From Tritrichomonas musculus (Eukaryota > Parabasalia > Tritrichomonadida > Tritrichomonadidae), in the NCBI GenBank assembly GCA_039105265.1, contig JAPFFF010000006.1, positions 310,001-374,000 on the forward strand: 64,000 nucleotides of DNA. The letters are read 5' to 3'. The position numbers were made by a program, and so were the translations under genes. A model generated the notes under the pieces. That model saw only the letters and a program-made list of their open reading frames with translations. It was not told the origin of the DNA and searched no databases. Positions 1 through 9,929 of the stretch are shown one piece after another (the first letter of the stretch is position 1; each line of letters begins with the position of its first letter).

Positions 1-3000
1 TATAATCTTGTTCACAACCAGTTCCATCAATATAATAACTTGCAAGATTTGCTTGGGCAGCGCTATTTCCATTCTTTGCTGAAATTTCAGTCCATTTGAA
101 TGTTTGGTCTTTATCTTGAGAGACGCCTTTTGCACGTGAATATAACAAAGCTAATGTAAGTTGATCATTAGCAAATCTTTCTTTGCATGCTAGATCCATA
201 TATTCTTTTGACTTTTTCTCATCTTTTTTAACACCAATACCTCGCAGATAAAAATCAGAACAACGGACATAACCAACAAACATGTCTTTTTCACGATAGA
301 AGTCAGCAGTGCTAAAAGCAGTTTCGTTTTCACCTTTTTCTTCGTATAAAACAGTCAACGAAAAGATAGCAGGCGCTTGATTTTGGTCTGGAATTTGAGA
401 TGCTAAAGAGTAAAGTCTAATAGCTTCTTTAAGATTCTTGTCAGCACCAATTCCATAATGGTAGAAGGTTGCCATGTGATACATACCAATTGATGATCCA
501 AGGTCACATGATTTCTTATAATATTTGATGATATCTTTTTTGGTTAAAACTGATCCAAGCTTCCTCTTCTCTATCAATGCACCAATATATGCAGGCGCAT
601 CAGGATGGCCTTTCTTATCTGCTCGCTTATAAAGTTCATAAGCAAGACCATATTTACGAGGACGAATTTCACAATACCAATTTGCTAGAGCAATTAAAGC
701 ATCAGTATAATCTTTATCAACGGCAGTTTTCAATAGTTCAATTGCTTCTTTTTCATTCTTTTCAACGCCTGAACCATCCTTAAGGCATGTAGCATATGCA
801 ATAACACCATCTAGGTATCCTTGATCTGAGGCAAGTTTGAAGTATTTAGCAGCTCCTTCCAAATCTTGTGGTATTTCAATTCCTTCTTTTAACATGCAAC
901 CATATCGATATTGTGATTCTGAAACGCCTTTGTTTGCCATATCATGAAGGAGCTGGGCAATGTTAAGAGCATCTGATTTTCTCTTATAATCATCAGTAGA
1001 AGTATAACCACCAGATTCTTGGAATTGTTTAATTTCTTCATCGCTAAACTTAATTAAATCAACATCGCCAAGTTTAAGTTGATATTCATAAAATCTTTTT
1101 CTATCAAAAGTTTGTTTTGGATTCATGTAAAAATCGGGATTACTAACAATTTCGACAATTTGCTTGAAATTGGGCCTAGATTCTGGTGCATTTTGCCAAC
1201 AACTTGTAATTAAATCAACAACTGGCTTTTCTAAAGTGTCTGGAATTGTTGGTCTAACACCATCAATAACTTTTTGCATTAAAACGAATTGACTCTTAAT
1301 GTTGGCCCAAGGTTGCATTCCAGTCATTAAATAGAAAACAAGCATACCAAATGAATATACATCAGAAAGTTTTCCATCATAATTATGAGCTTTCTTTTTG
1401 GGCTTATCTTCATCCTCCTCTTCATCATCGTCGCCATCAACTTCATTGCTTTCATTCAACGATTCAGGAGACATGTAATAAGGAGTACCTACAGTCATTG
1501 ATTGGAATAAAGATTGATTTGGATCAACAAATTTAGAAAGTTCAAAATCGGTAATCCAAGGTTCTAGATCATTGTCCAAAAGAATATTTTGTGGCTTTAA
1601 ATCTCTATGAATGATTTCGTGTTCATGAAGTTTAAACATACCCATGGCAATTCCATATAAGACAATACATCTTTGTGTATAATCCCAACCTTTTGGAGCA
1701 CCGTTCTTCTTTTTTCCTTCTTTTTGAAGCATTTTATCAAGATCGCCATTTGGTGCATATGGAAGAAGAACAACGCTTTCTTCTTTTTCTTCATCTGGCT
1801 CAATGAGTCCGTATAAACTAATGATTGATGGATAGTTCATTGATGAAAGAATTTGCTTTTCTCTTTCAATGAAATCTTTTTGTGAACTTGGAATTTCTTT
1901 ATATGCAACTTGATTACCGTTGAGCTTATCAATTGCTAATCGAACATTTCCAAACATACCACTTCCAATCATCTTTGCAATTTCAAATTCATCTCTCATC
2001 CTAATTGCACATAATTGAATTGGGGCAATGAATTCTTTATCAACTACAGTCTTTTGATAATTTTGGAACTGTTCAACATCAACATGATCAATGCTTCTAA
2101 CAAAGTTTGATGAGCTCATTCTGTCGAGAATAAGTTTGAATGTTGGTCGTTTAAGAGGATTAGTTTCCCAGCAGTCTGCAATTAACTTATCGAAAGGATA
2201 TGGAATTATTCCTAATGTCATTGGACGTTCACCCCGAATTGTTCTCATTAATATCGATTGAAGTCCACGGTTTGTGTTCCATGGCTGTATTCCAGTCATC
2301 AAATTATATGCAACCATTGCAAAAGAATAAACATCTGACATTTTTGCGTTTTCATCTTTACTTTTTCCTTCATTGAAATTCAATAATTCAGGAGCAACAT
2401 AAGCATATGAAAAGATTGGAAGAAGATAATACAAATTATGATTACTTGTTATTGATCTAGAGGTTATATCGAGGTTAATGGCTGGTTTACATTTATCATT
2501 TAAGATTATATTTTCTGGCTTTAAATTAAGATGAACCATATCCTTGCTATGCATATAATACATTCCTGCAGCAATTCCATATAAAATAATGAACTTATCT
2601 GTAATTGACAAACTATGCTTATACGTTGACAAGTTCCCAATTTTTGAGGATGGTATAATTAATCCAGGCGGACCTCTAACTTCTTTTGGAAAGTAATCAT
2701 AGATTGATTCGCCATGTGCATCAGATTTTTTATGTGAAGGAATATCTGTACATGCAAAAAGAGTATTTATCGCTAAATGATCAACACTTAATAGCATTTG
2801 AATTTGTGATGCAAAACAAGTTAAAATATCAGTATCTTCGACATATTCATCTTTAATTCTAATAATATTGTAAAGACTACCTGGTTGGCTATTTAGTTCA
2901 GCTTCACGAATTATGAAGAATGGATTTTCGTTTTCATCATATTCGGAAGATATCTTAAAATCAAGAATTGAGCAAACCTTATCTTCTGGAATTTTGGGGA

Positions 3001-4978
3001 ATTTAACTCCGTTGATCAAAATCTTATCTTGATGGCTCTTGGTATTGCTAGCATGAGTATTTAATGGATTATCAGATAAGAATGAATCATCAAGTACAAC
3101 TTTTTTCTGGTACTCCTTAAATTTTTCTAAATTAAGTTGATCACCCATATTTTCAAGGAAATTTTGATTTCCAATTATGTGGAGAATGTTTTCAAAAGAA
3201 GGCCTTTCAGATGGCGTTTGATCCCAGCATGCTTGAATTAATAAACGAAGCATTTCTGGAACATTTGGTGAAATTTGTGGTCTTTCACCAGCAAGAATCT
3301 TTGTAATTAATGTCATTGAGGCTTTCACATTGCTCCATGGTCGAACTCCAGTGAACAGAAAAACAAGAACAAGGCCAAAAGCGTAAACATCTGCTAAACG
3401 AGCATCATACAAAGAAAAGAAGTTTTCTTGATCAGCTTCTAGAAGTTCTGGTGCCATATAAACAGGTGTACCAGTAATTACTATTGATTGAAACATTGAA
3501 TCTTCCTGAGATTTTTTAGAAAGGCCAAAATCCGTGATTTGTGGCTCAAGGTTATCATTGATCAAAATGTTTTCTGGCTTAATATCACGGTGAATAATAT
3601 TTCTTTTATGAAGATAATACATACCAGCTGCAATTCCATACATAATGATGTATTTCTGAGTAAAATCCAAAATTGGCGGATTTTTCTTAATAACTTTGTC
3701 AAGACTGCCGTTTTCTTCATATGGAGTCATAATAACAGGAGTAGTCTGATTTTCTTCATCAGCTTCGATATAACCATATAATTTTTGAATTGCATAATGA
3801 TTAGCACTGGCTAATATTTCGATTTCTCGGTAAGTTCTCATTTGTTCGTTGTAAATATCTTTAGGATCGTCGCTGTCATTTTTGTTTAATTCTTTGAATG
3901 CAACTCTTTGATCATTAGATTTATCAATAGCAATATAAACCATTCCTGACATTCCTTTTCCAATTTTTTTTTGTTTATCAAAATCTGAACGTTGATATAC
4001 TTTTACGCCAGGTATTTTAGTTATATCAAGATGTGAATCAATTTCAGTAATGAATTCTTTGCCAACAACGGTTTTTTGGTATTTTTTGAAACGTTCAGCA
4101 TCAAATTGTTGTAAATCATTAATAAACGGCTGACTTGTAATTATAAATAAAATATCACAAAAAGAAGGACGTTTGGATGTATTTTCATTACGACATGATT
4201 CTATTAAATTTTTTAATTTTGGAGGAATATTCGAAAAATCAGGTTTAACTTCATCAGTAAGAATTGTTTTTGACATCATAGAAAGGCATATTGAGCCAAA
4301 AGTATATACATCGGCCTTTTCATCAGATTCTTCGTCATCTTCTTGCTTTTTGTTCTTAATTACTTCTGGGGCAAGATAAGGTTTATACTTAGCATTAAAT
4401 ATAAGAAAATCATTGATATCTTTACCTTGTGGATCAACTTTAAGTTTGTCAAAATCAATATATGGCTTGAACTCATCATCAACAAATACATAATTGGGGG
4501 TAAAATTGACTTTTTCTTTATCAACTTCATCTTCATCTGTATGATAATGATATAAATTTGCAGCAATTCCATATAAAATAATAATTTTTTGAGTTAAATC
4601 ATATCCTGCAGGCGCCAAGTCATTACCATCTTTTTCAATGCATTTTGTTAGTAGAGTGCAATGAGCTGGTCTTTGTGGTTTCAGTGGTTTTACTGAAGGG
4701 TTTTCGTTTGTTTCTTTAATTTTGACATAAAGCAGAGAAGAACCAGTTATGCCTTGATCTTTGAGAGATTTGTCCATATCAAGTTTTGATATTAACGGAT
4801 TTGAAGATGAAAGTACTAAATTTTGTGGATTTGTATCTTGTAAATTTAGATTTTTGATAATTTCATTAGCCAATTCATTAAAACTATCCTCTGGTCGGTA
4901 TATCATTGAAATAGGTTCACTATCAGGCTCCCAACTTTTAAAAACATTAATTCTTTGAAGAATTAAGTTTGTTTTCAT
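1..4978 (-). CDS. Giant multi-kinase TKL-like protein with C-terminal Sel1 repeats (3'-incomplete)
   Basis: The frame is open from an ATG at 4978 to the window edge, about 1,659 residues, so the C-terminus lies outside. Residues 1-90 look like a small beta-grasp/ubiquitin-like region (inference). Four kinase modules follow. Module 1 (about 120-290) has only a C-lobe: no glycine loop, no HRD, but APE is kept. Module 2 (about 335-600) has K362, HRD 463-465 and DFG 483-485 and looks active. Module 3 (about 690-930) has HLN at 816-818 instead of HRD and no DFG, so it is a pseudokinase. Module 4 (about 1000-1265) has K1027 and HRD 1124-1126 but DFE at 1144-1146. Each module is followed by a similar F-x-x-Y-Q motif. 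Sel1/TPR-like repeats start near residue 1345. TKL kinases with Sel1 repeats are common in trichomonads; Sel1 arrays bind proteins, so a cytosolic signalling scaffold is likely. The substrate is unknown. Confidence 0.88.
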   Translation of the reverse strand, partial: MKTNLILQRINVFKSWEPDSEPISMIYRPEDSFNELANEIIKNLNLQDTNPQNLVLSSSNPLISKLDMDKSLKDQGITGSSLLYVKIKETNENPSVKPLKPQRPAHCTLLTKCIEKDGNDLAPAGYDLTQKIIILYGIAANLYHYHTDEDEVDKEKVNFTPNYVFVDDEFKPYIDFDKLKVDPQGKDINDFLIFNAKYKPYLAPEVIKNKKQEDDEESDEKADVYTFGSICLSMMSKTILTDEVKPDFSNIPPKLKNLIESCRNENTSKRPSFCDILFIITSQPFINDLQQFDAERFKKYQKTVVGKEFITEIDSHLDITKIPGVKVYQRSDFDKQKKIGKGMSGMVYIAIDKSNDQRVAFKELNKNDSDDPKDIYNEQMRTYREIEILASANHYAIQKLYGYIEADEENQTTPVIMTPYEENGSLDKVIKKNPPILDFTQKYIIMYGIAAGMYYLHKRNIIHRDIKPENILINDNLEPQITDFGLSKKSQEDSMFQSIVITGTPVYMAPELLEADQENFFSLYDARLADVYAFGLVLVFLFTGVRPWSNVKASMTLITKILAGERPQISPNVPEMLRLLIQACWDQTPSERPSFENILHIIGNQNFLENMGDQLNLEKFKEYQKKVVLDDSFLSDNPLNTHASNTKSHQDKILINGVKFPKIPEDKVCSILDFKISSEYDENENPFFIIREAELNSQPGSLYNIIRIKDEYVEDTDILTCFASQIQMLLSVDHLAINTLFACTDIPSHKKSDAHGESIYDYFPKEVRGPPGLIIPSSKIGNLSTYKHSLSITDKFIILYGIAAGMYYMHSKDMVHLNLKPENIILNDKCKPAINLDITSRSITSNHNLYYLLPIFSYAYVAPELLNFNEGKSKDENAKMSDVYSFAMVAYNLMTGIQPWNTNRGLQSILMRTIRGERPMTLGIIPYPFDKLIADCWETNPLKRPTFKLILDRMSSSNFVRSIDHVDVEQFQNYQKTVVDKEFIAPIQLCAIRMRDEFEIAKMIGSGMFGNVRLAIDKLNGNQVAYKEIPSSQKDFIEREKQILSSMNYPSIISLYGLIEPDEEKEESVVLLPYAPNGDLDKMLQKEGKKKNGAPKGWDYTQRCIVLYGIAMGMFKLHEHEIIHRDLKPQNILLDNDLEPWITDFELSKFVDPNQSLFQSMTVGTPYYMSPESLNESNEVDGDDDEEEDEDKPKKKAHNYDGKLSDVYSFGMLVFYLMTGMQPWANIKSQFVLMQKVIDGVRPTIPDTLEKPVVDLITSCWQNAPESRPNFKQIVEIVSNPDFYMNPKQTFDRKRFYEYQLKLGDVDLIKFSDEEIKQFQESGGYTSTDDYKRKSDALNIAQLLHDMANKGVSESQYRYGCMLKEGIEIPQDLEGAAKYFKLASDQGYLDGVIAYATCLKDGSGVEKNEKEAIELLKTAVDKDYTDALIALANWYCEIRPRKYGLAYELYKRADKKGHPDAPAYIGALIEKRKLGSVLTKKDIIKYYKKSCDLGSSIGMYHMATFYHYGIGADKNLKEAIRLYSLASQIPDQNQAPAIFSLTVLYEEKGENETAFSTADFYREKDMFVGYVRCSDFYLRGIGVKKDEKKSKEYMDLACKERFANDQLTLALLYSRAKGVSQDKDQTFKWTEISAKNGNSAAQANLASYYIDGTGCEQDY

Positions 4979-5336
4979 TTTATCCCTATTTCTTTTTAAT
5001 TGTCATATTATTTCAAAAAGTTTTGTCATCAAAATTATTTTAAAAAGTTTGTATACAGCCAAATAGTATTTCAAAAAGCAAGCTTATTTTATGAATTCAA
5101 ATTCGGAAATTGCATTTTATTTTATTGATTTTGAATGTCGGAATTGTTCTTTGAGATACATCATAATGCTCTAAAAACGAAGCCCTTCTTTTCGAAATTT
5201 ATTTGATCATTTATTTTAAATGATATCTTGATTTAAAATAAAAAAATGTTTAATTGCAACAAAGCAGATTAAGCTTTTTTATTTCGCAAAATATTAAATA
5301 ATAAATCAAACAATATAAATCCTAGTAAAAAGAATC
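4979..5336. other. Intergenic region between the two kinase genes
   Basis: This AT-rich stretch must hold the promoter of the TKL gene and the 3' end of the MAPK gene, both on the minus strand. I see no trichomonad-style initiator element close to the TKL ATG. Between about 5008 and 5078 there are three loosely similar segments containing TTTCAAAAAG or TTTTAAAAAG, which may be weak tandem repeats. Nothing else is recognisable. Confidence 0.5.
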
Positions 5337-6443
5337 TTAAGTGTTAATTTTCTTTTCATTTTCACCTCTTCGTGATTTCCTTTTTCTAACATCAAGGCCA
5401 GTAACAGCTTCTCTATAAATTTGATTTCTATACTCTCTTGCAGAAAAATGTTGTGAATCAGAAAGAGCCATCACGACTTTTTCAGGCGCAGTAATTTCTT
5501 TTTTTTCTTTGTGAAATTGAGCTACATATGGATGACAAAGGCATTCTTCTGCAGAAGGTCTGTCCATTGGATTAAATGCAATTAATTTTTTTATAAGATC
5601 AATAGCATCAGGAGAAGCTTGACTTAATTTCTGTTCTAATCTAACCTTTGGCCTTGGATTTGATCTATTTTTCAGCATTGTTTCAGTTAATTGGCTGTTC
5701 ATTGATTCAATATCTGATTGAGTTGGTTCGCCAGTAATTGATATTATTCTTTCTAACTGATCCATTGTTGAAGCCCCTGGGAAAAGAGGGCGACCGCTTA
5801 CTAATTCAGCTAATATACAGCCAGCAGCCCACATATCAATTCCAAAGCCATAATTATTAGAGCCAAAAAGAATTTCTGGAGCCCTGTACCATCTTGTTGC
5901 AATATAATCTGTGAGAGGTTCACTTTGTCCCACTTCATTGTATGCCCTTGATAAACCAAAATCACAAACTTTAATAGATGCATCACTATTAATAAGCATA
6001 TTTGATGGTTTCAAATCACGATGAATGATTCCAGCTGAATGAATATATTTCAATGCACATAAAAGTTGCCAAAATATGTATCGATGATGGATATCAAGTA
6101 AAATATTAGCACGAATAACAGCATGCACATCTGTTTCCATACACTCAAAAGCTAAGTAGAGATCTCCATCATTTTCAGCTCGATGAACGGCCACAAGTCC
6201 AACAATAAAAGGATGTGATCTGAGCTGACGCAATAAAGTGATTTCTCTATATGTTCTTTGTGCATCTGTATTATTTTGAAAAGCGCCAAAAACTTTTTTA
6301 AGGGCTACAACTTGGTCAGTTTGCTTATCTTTTGCTTGGAAAACTATTCCATAAGCTCCTTTTCCAATTTTACGAATTATATCGTATCGGCGAAGAATTT
6401 GCTTATCGAGATTCTCGATCCCATCAATTTCTTCCTCTTGCAT
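5337..6443 (-). CDS. ERK7/MAPK15-like MAP kinase (CMGC group)
   Basis: A complete 368-residue serine/threonine kinase. The ATG at 6443 is preferred over an in-frame TTG one codon upstream. It shows the glycine loop G27-x-G-x-x-G32, K49 in VALK, E67 of helix C, HRD 141-143, DFG 161-163, an activation loop T178-D179-Y180, and ATRWYRAPE. The segment FGAFQNNTDAQRTYRE after the lysine and the later PLFPGASTMDQLERI are characteristic of the ERK7/8 (MAPK15) branch. That branch autophosphorylates its loop and acts in cilium or flagellum upkeep in several eukaryotes, so a flagellar role is a fair inference in a flagellate. T-D-Y replaces the T-E-Y usual in animal members. The C-terminal tail is short and basic; the long proline-rich tail of vertebrate MAPK15 is absent. 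The stop is TAA at 5337. Confidence 0.92.
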   Translation of the reverse strand: MQEEEIDGIENLDKQILRRYDIIRKIGKGAYGIVFQAKDKQTDQVVALKKVFGAFQNNTDAQRTYREITLLRQLRSHPFIVGLVAVHRAENDGDLYLAFECMETDVHAVIRANILLDIHHRYIFWQLLCALKYIHSAGIIHRDLKPSNMLINSDASIKVCDFGLSRAYNEVGQSEPLTDYIATRWYRAPEILFGSNNYGFGIDMWAAGCILAELVSGRPLFPGASTMDQLERIISITGEPTQSDIESMNSQLTETMLKNRSNPRPKVRLEQKLSQASPDAIDLIKKLIAFNPMDRPSAEECLCHPYVAQFHKEKKEITAPEKVVMALSDSQHFSAREYRNQIYREAVTGLDVRKRKSRRGENEKKINT

Positions 6444-6786
6444 CAACCTGAATTATCTGATATCTAGTATATAAATTATTTTGGAAAAACGTTTTTTGGC
6501 AATTGAATTATTGAATTGTTATATAAAACATACAATAAAGTGAATATACCAATGTACACATGGAATATTATAAATATAAAATTAAAATTATCATTCTTTT
6601 TTAATTTATAATAAATATTCAATTATTTAATTATTGAATCAAAAACATTTGGATCTCACTAAGAAAATCTCAGAATAAAGAAAAGAGCAATTGTCTAAAT
6701 TTTGTTAAATAAACTTTACCTCAAAGAAAGCATCTCGCTCACAATAATGAGTAGCAATCGTGCACGATAATATTATTTTCTAAGTT
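6444..6786. other. Intergenic AT-rich region
   Basis: This lies upstream of the MAPK gene and should include its promoter. It is very AT-rich, with no ORF and no RNA gene that I can recognise. It ends at the TA next to the left arm of the mariner-like inverted repeat. Confidence 0.5.
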
Positions 6787-6826
6787 TACCCCCGAATCTC
6801 TACAAGTGAGAAAATTTTTGCACGTT
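6787..6826 (+). repeat. Left terminal inverted repeat of the mariner-like element
   Basis: A 40-nt arm including the TA and a run of five C, followed by GAATCTCTACAAGTGAG. It pairs with 51161-51200 in opposite orientation. Confidence 0.75.
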
Positions 6827-7074
6827 TTTTTTGTTAACAAAAAATCCAAAAATTTTTAATAAGTTAACACTTTTTTAAAATGATAACTTAACATTATTTT
6901 AAATAATAATTTCCTAACAAGCCTATAAATAGATATGTTAAATACATCTCTATTATATATAAACAATAAATATATCAAATAAATAACAAAATTTCATCAT
7001 TTTATTTTGGAGTTATATGCAAAAGTGTCAAGTTGGTCATTTTTGGCCAATATCAAAAAGACATTTTACAAACC

Positions 7075-7083
7075 CAATTCCTT
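7075..7083. repeat. Left 9-bp target-site duplication (CAATTCCTT)
   Basis: The same 9-mer lies directly outside the right end at 50082-50090. The next bases outward also agree partly (CC before it on both sides), so the exact boundary could shift by one or two bases. Confidence 0.65.
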
Positions 7084-7119
7084 GGGTAATCGCTTATGCA
7101 TACACCACTTTTTGAATGG

Positions 7120-8120
7120 GGAAACTTTTTCAATGAGTTCATTCAATAATTGTGATAAAAATTGAGAGGAGAATTGAATGAGGAAAAATTGAAAGGTTTT
7201 CAATAAAAATTTTTCAACTTTTTAATTTAAAAAAAAAAATTGAATGTGAATTTAAAATTTTTTTAATAAAATAGAAATATCATGAAAATCAAATAGGTAA
7301 TTAATAAAATAAATAATAAATTTAGTATTTAATATTATATTTATTTTTGATATTATTTTTTATTTTAACAGAATACATTAATATTTTGCATTTCTTTGTT
7401 AAAAAATAGAATATCACTTTTTTTAACACACAGTAATAAATATATTTCAGTTTTTTTCATTAATGGATGCTTTTTAATCAACAAATCAATTCTAAAATTA
7501 ATGATAATACAGTAGATTTCTATTATTTGAGTGTTTTTATTTATATGAAGAAGTACATTTTCAATCAATTGATTAATAATATATCAGAAACCTAGGTGTT
7601 TTAAATATTGCTTCACAGAATAGATAAAAAAGCATGCCAGCATTATAGAAAAGAATGTATTTTTCCAGTTAATAATGTCCTATGCTCCTGTTCTAGCAAT
7701 TAAAAGATAAATACAACTGCCAAAAGAAGAATTATTGAGAAACAAACTGTAGTGATAAATGAAATGAGGCTATTCGTGGTCGATGTAATTACTAGAAGTG
7801 AATGAGAAAGATGGAGTAGGAGGCATATTTAACTTAAATTCTAGTTGATATTAAAGTTTAACTCAAGATGATGCAACTTTATATTAAATTATGATTATAA
7901 ATTGTCCAAATATCATTTTAGATATTTATTCTTTAATCATGGAGTACATATGAATGATTTAAAACAATAATAAACAATTAGTTTCTTTGCTAAAGTTAGT
8001 AAAAAGATTAAGTTTTTACTCTTTTAATTTTAATACAGTCCAAATATATTGAATTTTGAATTTAAAATGAAAATAAATTGGATTAGTTCTCAGTAAAATA
8101 TATTAAAGGTTAAAAATGTT
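7120..8120. other. AT-rich left interior of the MULE-like element
   Basis: Very AT-rich, with long A and T runs. Subterminal sequence after the TIR (GGGGAAACTTTTTC) resembles the subterminal sequence of the 53.6-kb element (GGAAACTTTCTC). I see no gene. Confidence 0.5.
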
Positions 8121-8129
8121 TCTGAAAAG

Positions 8130-8800
8130 TTTACTTTTTCTCGCTGATCTCCATAGAAATGGCTTTGTATATGATTCTTATGAGGACGAACTGCTCATGA
8201 ACCTATCAACGAGAACCTCATCGATGGTATTTCAAGAGCGTTCATTGATTGAGTTAGTTCTAAGAACTTATCTGAGAAGCAAATAGATTCGGACTTCTTG
8301 TCATCAGTTCGTAATTGGAAGTGGATTGAAACGACTTTCTTGTATGGTCTAATGCTGAGCTAGGCATCTCATTTGGGTCAATACCTGAAGAATATTGGTT
8401 CACTGAGACTGAAGAAGCAGAGTCTGTTTCTGAAGTGTGCTTACCGTGAGATAGCATACGCTTGACATCCTAAGGTATTGACTCCTTATTGACATGGATA
8501 TCACAGAAGTCTTTGTAGTGCTTGTAGTAGGTCTCCATTTTCGTGCATGATAAAAAGTGTCTGATGGTGAGTGTGTCGTTGAGGAGGAGCTGCCTATGAG
8601 AGGTTGACTGAAACTGTGGTTTTATGGTGTATTTAGATGTTTTGAACTCATGAATGAGGGAGGCACCGTAACTGCTGTATTTTGGAGTGTTTCACTAGGT
8701 AGGAGCTGTGTAAGAGGGATGGTTAGAGTTACAGCAGTGTGGGGATGTCATCACAGAGGTTGCCAGGAGTCCTGGGTTTCAGACATTGAGAATCATAACA
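8130..8800 (-). pseudogene. GC-richer gene-like fragment inside the MULE-like element
   Basis: This stretch stands out from its very AT-rich surroundings by its more even base composition. Read on the minus strand it looks coding: a segment with METYYKHYKDFCDIHVNKES near 8540-8480 is followed in the same frame, after one stop, by a Ser/Thr-rich 65-residue ORF (8457-8260) containing SSGIDPNEMPSSALDHTRKS. I do not recognise the family. It may be a captured and degraded host gene fragment, as known for Pack-MULEs in plants, but that is inference. It could also be residue of an older gene that lay here before insertion. Confidence 0.35.
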
Positions 8801-8915
8801 ACTACTTAATACTAGTATTTGGAGTAAAATCAATATATTATTTTATAATATTATTAAATACATTTTTATGCAAAATATCAATATTTTTTTGATGATAAAG
8901 ACATGATGATTTATA

Positions 8916-8916
<1 letters not shown>

Positions 8917-8961
<45 letters not shown>
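8917..8961 (+). repeat. 45-bp homopolymer A tract
   Basis: An uninterrupted run of A. It lies about 100 bp after the GC-richer stretch, but on the strand opposite to the apparent coding sense there, so it is not simply the poly(A) tail of that fragment. Length may be imprecise for technical reasons. Confidence 0.85.
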
Positions 8962-8962
<1 letters not shown>

Positions 8963-9071
8963 AAGAAAACTAACGCGCGATATAATCATAAATCATTTAA
9001 TAAACAATAATTTTTGAACATACATAAATGTTTTTTGTATTTTGAAATTCAAATAATAATTAATATCATTT

Positions 9072-9110
9072 AATGTCAACTTTTTGAGCTTTGCTCAAAA
9101 AGTTGACATT
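9072..9110. repeat. Palindrome 1: 18-bp arms, 3-nt loop
   Basis: AATGTCAACTTTTTGAGC and its exact reverse complement are separated by TTT. The inner part CTTTTTGAGC is shared with the next two palindromes, and ACTTTTTGA is the core of the MULE-like TIRs. Confidence 0.9.
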
Positions 9111-9205
9111 CTTGGGATCTATTAGGTACAATATTTCTTTTGTTTTCTTCATGAAAGTTGATTTGTTTAAGTTTTGAAAAGAAATCTAATTTGAAAATAA
9201 TAAAA

Positions 9206-9238
9206 GGCCACTTTTTGAGCTTCGCTCAAAAAGTGGCC
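9206..9238. repeat. Palindrome 2: 15-bp arms, 3-nt loop
   Basis: GGCCACTTTTTGAGC, loop TTC, then the exact reverse complement. It includes the CCACTTTTTGA core of the element's terminal repeats. Confidence 0.9.
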
Positions 9239-9328
9239 AAGCATAAGATTCATTTCGGATATGTAATAACTTGGTTATAGCTGGTTTTGATATTTGAATA
9301 TCTGATTTGAGGAAATTGCAAGAAACGC

Positions 9329-9355
9329 CACTTTTTGAGCTTCGCTCAAAAAGTG
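9329..9355. repeat. Palindrome 3: 12-bp arms, 3-nt loop
   Basis: CACTTTTTGAGC, loop TTC, then the exact reverse complement. It is followed by TCTATGCTT, resembling the GTGTATGCTT that follows the same core at the right end of the element. Confidence 0.9.
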
Positions 9356-9360
9356 TCTAT

Positions 9361-9917
9361 GCTTTAGATAATAATGGCGTAATGATATATTTTTCTTTCA
9401 AGAACATTGTTCTTTTTTAAGCAAGTATTCTAAAAAACAAACGATTAAAATAAATAGAAAAATAATTGAGGGTCAATTTGGTTTCTCTTGTCATAAACAT
9501 TTTGCATCAAAAAGTTATTTTATTTTTTATCTTTAAGAAAAAGTTATGTTTTATTTTATGTGCCAAGAAAAAGTTCATGATTATTTTTCACTCTATCAAA
9601 TTGTGGAAACTTTTTGACCGAAAAAAAATCAAAATAAACAAAAAAAAATTAAATATACTATATGAAAAAAAAAAAAAAAAAAAAGTTAACGATACAAATA
9701 CATTATTTGTTACCCACTATCACTTTTTCATAAAAAACGTTATTACTTTCAAACAATGAATTTTCAAAATATCCTAATTATCTGCTCTCGAAACCATGCA
9801 TCTTCAGGTAATTTTTTAAAAATTATATTTAAATTATAAAGTAATTAATAATAATAATAATAATATGCTAAATAATTAGAAAATACAAAACAATCAATAA
9901 TAAAGATAGTTACTGTT
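9361..9917. other. AT-rich stretch before the array
   Basis: Long A and T runs, including an A tract of about 20 bp near 9665. The open frame across it is low-complexity and Lys/Phe/Ile-rich, so not a credible gene. Nothing else is visible. Confidence 0.5.
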
Positions 9918-9929
9918 TTTTATTTATAA

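Noticed and set aside
4173-4958. Several plus-strand ORFs of 60-80 codons
   Set aside because: They are antisense shadows of the kinase gene on the minus strand.
8650-8892. 80-codon plus-strand ORF in the GC-richer fragment
   Set aside because: The opposite strand reads more like protein across the whole fragment, and the end of this ORF runs into AT-rich spacer.
9466-9759. 97-codon plus-strand ORF
   Set aside because: A low-complexity Lys/Ile/Phe-rich translation of A- and T-runs, in an AT-rich spacer.
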